This document shows positions 6,894 through 8,942 of a DNA stretch of 8,942 nt, piece by piece. The position numbers and the translations under genes were made by a program. The stretch's first letter is position 1; the number at the start of each line of letters is the position of its first letter. The notes under the pieces were generated by a model. It saw only the letters and a list, made by a program, of their open reading frames with translations, was not told where the DNA came from and did not search any database. The DNA comes from Leptolyngbyaceae cyanobacterium SM1_3_5 (GTDB taxonomy: Bacteria > Cyanobacteriota > Cyanobacteriia > Elainellales > Elainellaceae): assembly GCA_012031475.1 (NCBI GenBank), contig JAAUTJ010000149.1:1-8942 (forward strand), written 5' to 3'.

Positions 6894-7514
6894 ATGCTCA
6901 GCTTTCAAGATTTTTTGCGCCTGCGCGGGATTGTGGCGCACCGATCGCACCTATCACTCAATTCGATCGGGCGAACTCGAACGGTCATACACCGAATTTC
7001 GCGCCGACACGCTAGCTGAACTGGAAAACAGCGGATTTTGCAGGCAGGCAACTTCTCCGGCATCAAGCTAGACCTAGCCGCCTTGGAGCAGGAAAACGCC
7101 TGTCCCGGCTTTGCGATCGCCTTTGACACCCAATCGGAAACGGGCGAACAAGTCTCGATGAAGTTGAACGCTTTGTTTGTGCCCGATCGCTACGTCGATC
7201 GTGCTGCCGAATTCGAGCCGCAGCCCCAGCCCGCCGCCGCTGAAGTAGCCGATGCGGACGCGATCGCCGGATTTTACCTGCGCGATGAAGGCTACTCAGA
7301 ATCGGGCGCGATTGCCGGACGCTTCACCTACCAGCCGATTCGCCAAACGCTCGAAATGACCACGTACTACCAGCGATCGGTCGCGGTTGACCAGATGCGC
7401 TTGGTGTCGCCGGATTTGCGGCTGCGAACGATCGTCACCTACCAGCGTCCGCCCGCAGGCAGTCCGCCCAGCGTCATCACCCTGATTGGCTTTGGCGTCG
7501 AGAAAAAGTCATGA
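6894..7514 (+). CDS. CpcS/CpeS-like phycobiliprotein bilin lyase (two compensating frameshifts)
   Basis: CpcS/CpeS lyases are lipocalin-like proteins that attach bilins to phycobiliprotein cysteines. Three frame segments together give a coherent 206-aa protein. From the ATG at 6894 comes MLSFQDFLRLRG. After dropping one base near 6930 comes LWRTDRTYHSIRSGELERSY, which matches the family's W-R-x-x-R-T-x-H start. After adding a T to the run 7036-7039 comes LQAGNFSGIKLDLAALE, to the end. The C-terminal half has YLRDEGYSE (128-136), ITLIGFGVE near the end, and DQMRLVSPDLRLRTIVTYQ (165-183), comparable to the RIWFxxPNLRLR block of lyases. Raw annotation would find only the part from about 7038. 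The stop overlaps the ATG of the next gene. It is divergent from classical CpcS and includes a Pro/Ala-rich insert (about 106-118), so chromophore and target are unknown. Confidence 0.7.
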
Positions 7515-8606
7515 TGAACCGTCGATCGCTGCTGCTGGGAATGGGAAGCGTCTCGATCGCCGCGCTGCTGTCGAGTTGCGATCGGCCAACCGATTCCACC
7601 TTGCGCGTCCAGTTGCTCAAAGATTCACTGCCGCCCCAGCTTTTGGGCAAGTTTCAGCAGCAGGTCAACGCCAAAATCGCCGTCAATTCCAAAGCGCAAA
7701 TCGCTGACCTCTTCAAGCTGCTGCAAACCGCCCAACAGCCGCAGGGCCGTGGCCTGCTTGGTCGATCGCCTGGCGCTGCGGATTTGGTCAGCTTGGGCGA
7801 TAGCTGGCTGGATGCGGCGATCGCCCAAAATCTGATTCAGCCGCTTGACCTGCAAGACTCCGACGCATGGCAAAGCCTGCCGCAGCGGTGGCGCGATCTG
7901 GTGCAGCGCAACAGCCAAATTTGGGCGGCTCCCTACCGCTGGGGGACGCTGATGATCGTCTATCGGCGCGATGCGTTCGATCGCCTCGACTGGAAGATCG
8001 AAGACTGGGCGGATCTGTGGCGATCGCCTTTGCAAGGCAAACTTGGCCTGATCGACAGTCCGCGAGTCGCGATCGGGGCAACGTTGAAAAAGCTAGGACA
8101 GTCGTTTAATTCAGAAAATCTGAGCAGCGTTCCGAATCTGGAAGCAGAACTGCGATCGCTGCATCAGCAAGCGAGGTTCTACAGTTCCGAGGCATATTTG
8201 CAGCCGCTATTGCTGGGTCAAATTTGGGCGGCGATCGGCTGGTCGTTTGAGATTTTGCCGATTTTGGAGCGCAACTACAAGCTGGGCGCGGTGATTCCGC
8301 CATCGGGGACGCTGCTGAATGCGGATCTGTGGGTGCGTCCCCAAGCGCGATCGCCCCATGAATCCGCTGTTGAACCCACTGATCGAATTTTGCTGGCAGC
8401 CCGACATTGCAACGGCGATTTCGCTGCTCAGCGATGCCGCCTCTCCGATGCTGGAGGGCGATCGCGCCAATCTGCCGGAAGCGTTACGCGATGACGGGCT
8501 GAAGCTTCCCTCCAAGGCGGTGATCGATCGCAGCGAGTTTTTGCAGCCCTTGCCGAAAGCTACGGTAGACCAATACCGCCGCCTGTGGGAAACGGTGAGA
8601 GCGTAG
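7511..8606 (+). CDS. Tat-type lipoprotein, PotD-like extracellular solute-binding protein (frameshift at 8354-8357)
   Basis: This is a substrate-binding lipoprotein of ABC-transporter type, resembling the spermidine/putrescine (PotD) family. The N-terminus NRRSLLLGMG carries a twin-arginine motif (R4, R5), then a hydrophobic stretch and the lipobox LLSSC with Cys23 as the lipidated residue. It is therefore probably anchored outside the plasma membrane. Family-like segments are ADLVSLGDSWLDAAIAQNLI, IWAAPYRWGTLMIVYRRDAF (the classic substrate-lobe strand), and AIGWSFEILPILERN. The raw frame goes wrong after about residue 281 and ends at 8494. Removing one C from the C4 run at 8354-8357 gives MNPLLNPLIEFCWQPDIATA and an ending VDQYRRLWETVRA at 8606, 364 aa in all. 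No permease or ATPase gene lies nearby. The ligand cannot be read from the sequence. The ATGA overlap with the lyase suggests coupled translation. Confidence 0.88.
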
Positions 8607-8942
8607 AGCCGCCCTGCAAGCCGCTTGGTCCAGAAGAATCGAGGAAAACGTTGCAGGTGCCGCCCGCTGGGTCAGGGCAAATGTAAGCAGCCAACAGTTC
8701 TTGCTGGCGATTGAAAACGCGGGTGCTGTAGCCAAAATCCTGCGCCGCCACGCCAAACTGATTCAAAAATCTGTAGCGCTCCAGGTAGGTATAGCTGCTC
8801 CAAATTTGCTGATTGACGATCAAATCAACGCGCGGCGGCGTACCATCCAAACCAGAATTCGCGACCCAAGTGGCAAGCAGCTTGGCACCAAACTGTTCTT
8901 GCGTCCACCACAAACTCGGCTGCGTCAGACCATCGGGCGCAG
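8560..8942 (-). CDS. Conserved hypothetical protein, C-terminal 126 residues (5' end beyond window)
   Basis: The frame stays open from the right edge to a stop at 8560-8562, so only the C-terminal part is visible. It reads through LWWTQEQFGAKLLATWVANS, RVDLIVNQQIWSSYTYLERY, RFLNQFGVAAQDFGYSTRVF and NRQQELLAAYICPDPAGGTC, then a Gly/Ser/Pro-rich tail. I recall similar conserved proteins of unknown function in cyanobacteria, but no named domain. Two cysteines (in YICPD and GTCNVF) could form a disulfide if the protein is extracytoplasmic (speculative). The stop lies inside the 3' end of the convergent solute-binding gene, giving a 47-bp tail-to-tail overlap. Such an overlap is unusual, and an undetected indel in this low-complexity tail could be moving the stop. 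Confidence 0.7.
   Translation of the reverse strand, partial: APDGLTQPSLWWTQEQFGAKLLATWVANSGLDGTPPRVDLIVNQQIWSSYTYLERYRFLNQFGVAAQDFGYSTRVFNRQQELLAAYICPDPAGGTCNVFLDSSGPSGLQGGSTLSPFPTGGGIGLP

Noticed and set aside
1..8942. CRISPR array, tRNA, rRNA, integrase or transposase genes
   Set aside because: No spaced direct repeats, cloverleaf sequences, rRNA-like stretches or recombinase motifs were seen on either strand.

Overview
The window comes from a cyanobacterium. The palindrome GCGATCGC (HIP1) occurs about 17 times in 8.9 kb, against roughly 0.1 expected by chance. The gene set fits: a CpcS/CpeS-like phycobilin lyase, a DUF2232 membrane protein, the cyanobacterial/archaeal-type CobT-like protein, a Uma2 family endonuclease and small cyanobacterial hypothetical proteins. 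It looks like a chromosomal housekeeping and accessory mix. I see no phage, plasmid, CRISPR, tRNA or rRNA genes.

Layout. 1-1147 (-): the N-terminal and catalytic part of a subtilisin-like S8 protease, running off the left edge. 1324-2644 (+): a two-gene unit, a conserved hypothetical protein overlapping a GT-A-like glycosyltransferase candidate. 2671-2781: a 111-bp MITE-like repeat with imperfect terminal inverted repeats and internal hairpins. 2796-2829: an intrinsic terminator for the minus-strand gene. 2856-3282 (-): msrB, methionine sulfoxide reductase B. 3420-4040 (+): Uma2 family endonuclease. 4157-5988 (+): DUF2232 membrane protein tightly followed by CobT-like protein. 5995-6360 (-): small coiled-coil protein, convergent with the CobT-like gene. 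6361-6893: AT-richer intergenic region. 6894-8606 (+): bilin-lyase-like gene overlapping by 4 nt a Tat-type lipoprotein with a polyamine-type solute-binding fold. 8560-8942 (-): the C-terminal part of a conserved hypothetical protein, running off the right edge.

The most striking property of the window is that many genes read correctly only if single-base indels are corrected. I find the signature in the S8 protease (93-97), the glycosyltransferase (about 2466-2533, probably three indels), msrB (2925), the DUF2232 gene (about 4690), the lyase (about 6930 and 7036-7039) and the solute-binding protein (8354-8357). In each case the downstream frame continues the expected protein and few or no in-frame nonsense mutations accompany the shift. 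Most sites are short homopolymers or lie beside a HIP1 site. This pattern points more to uncorrected long-read or homopolymer sequencing error than to gene decay. CDS coordinates below are given for the frame-restored genes. An annotation of the raw sequence would report truncated or split proteins.

I did not find a convincing undescribed biological system. The parts most worth following up are the translationally coupled lyase/solute-binding-protein pair, the hypothetical/glycosyltransferase pair and the MITE-like repeat.
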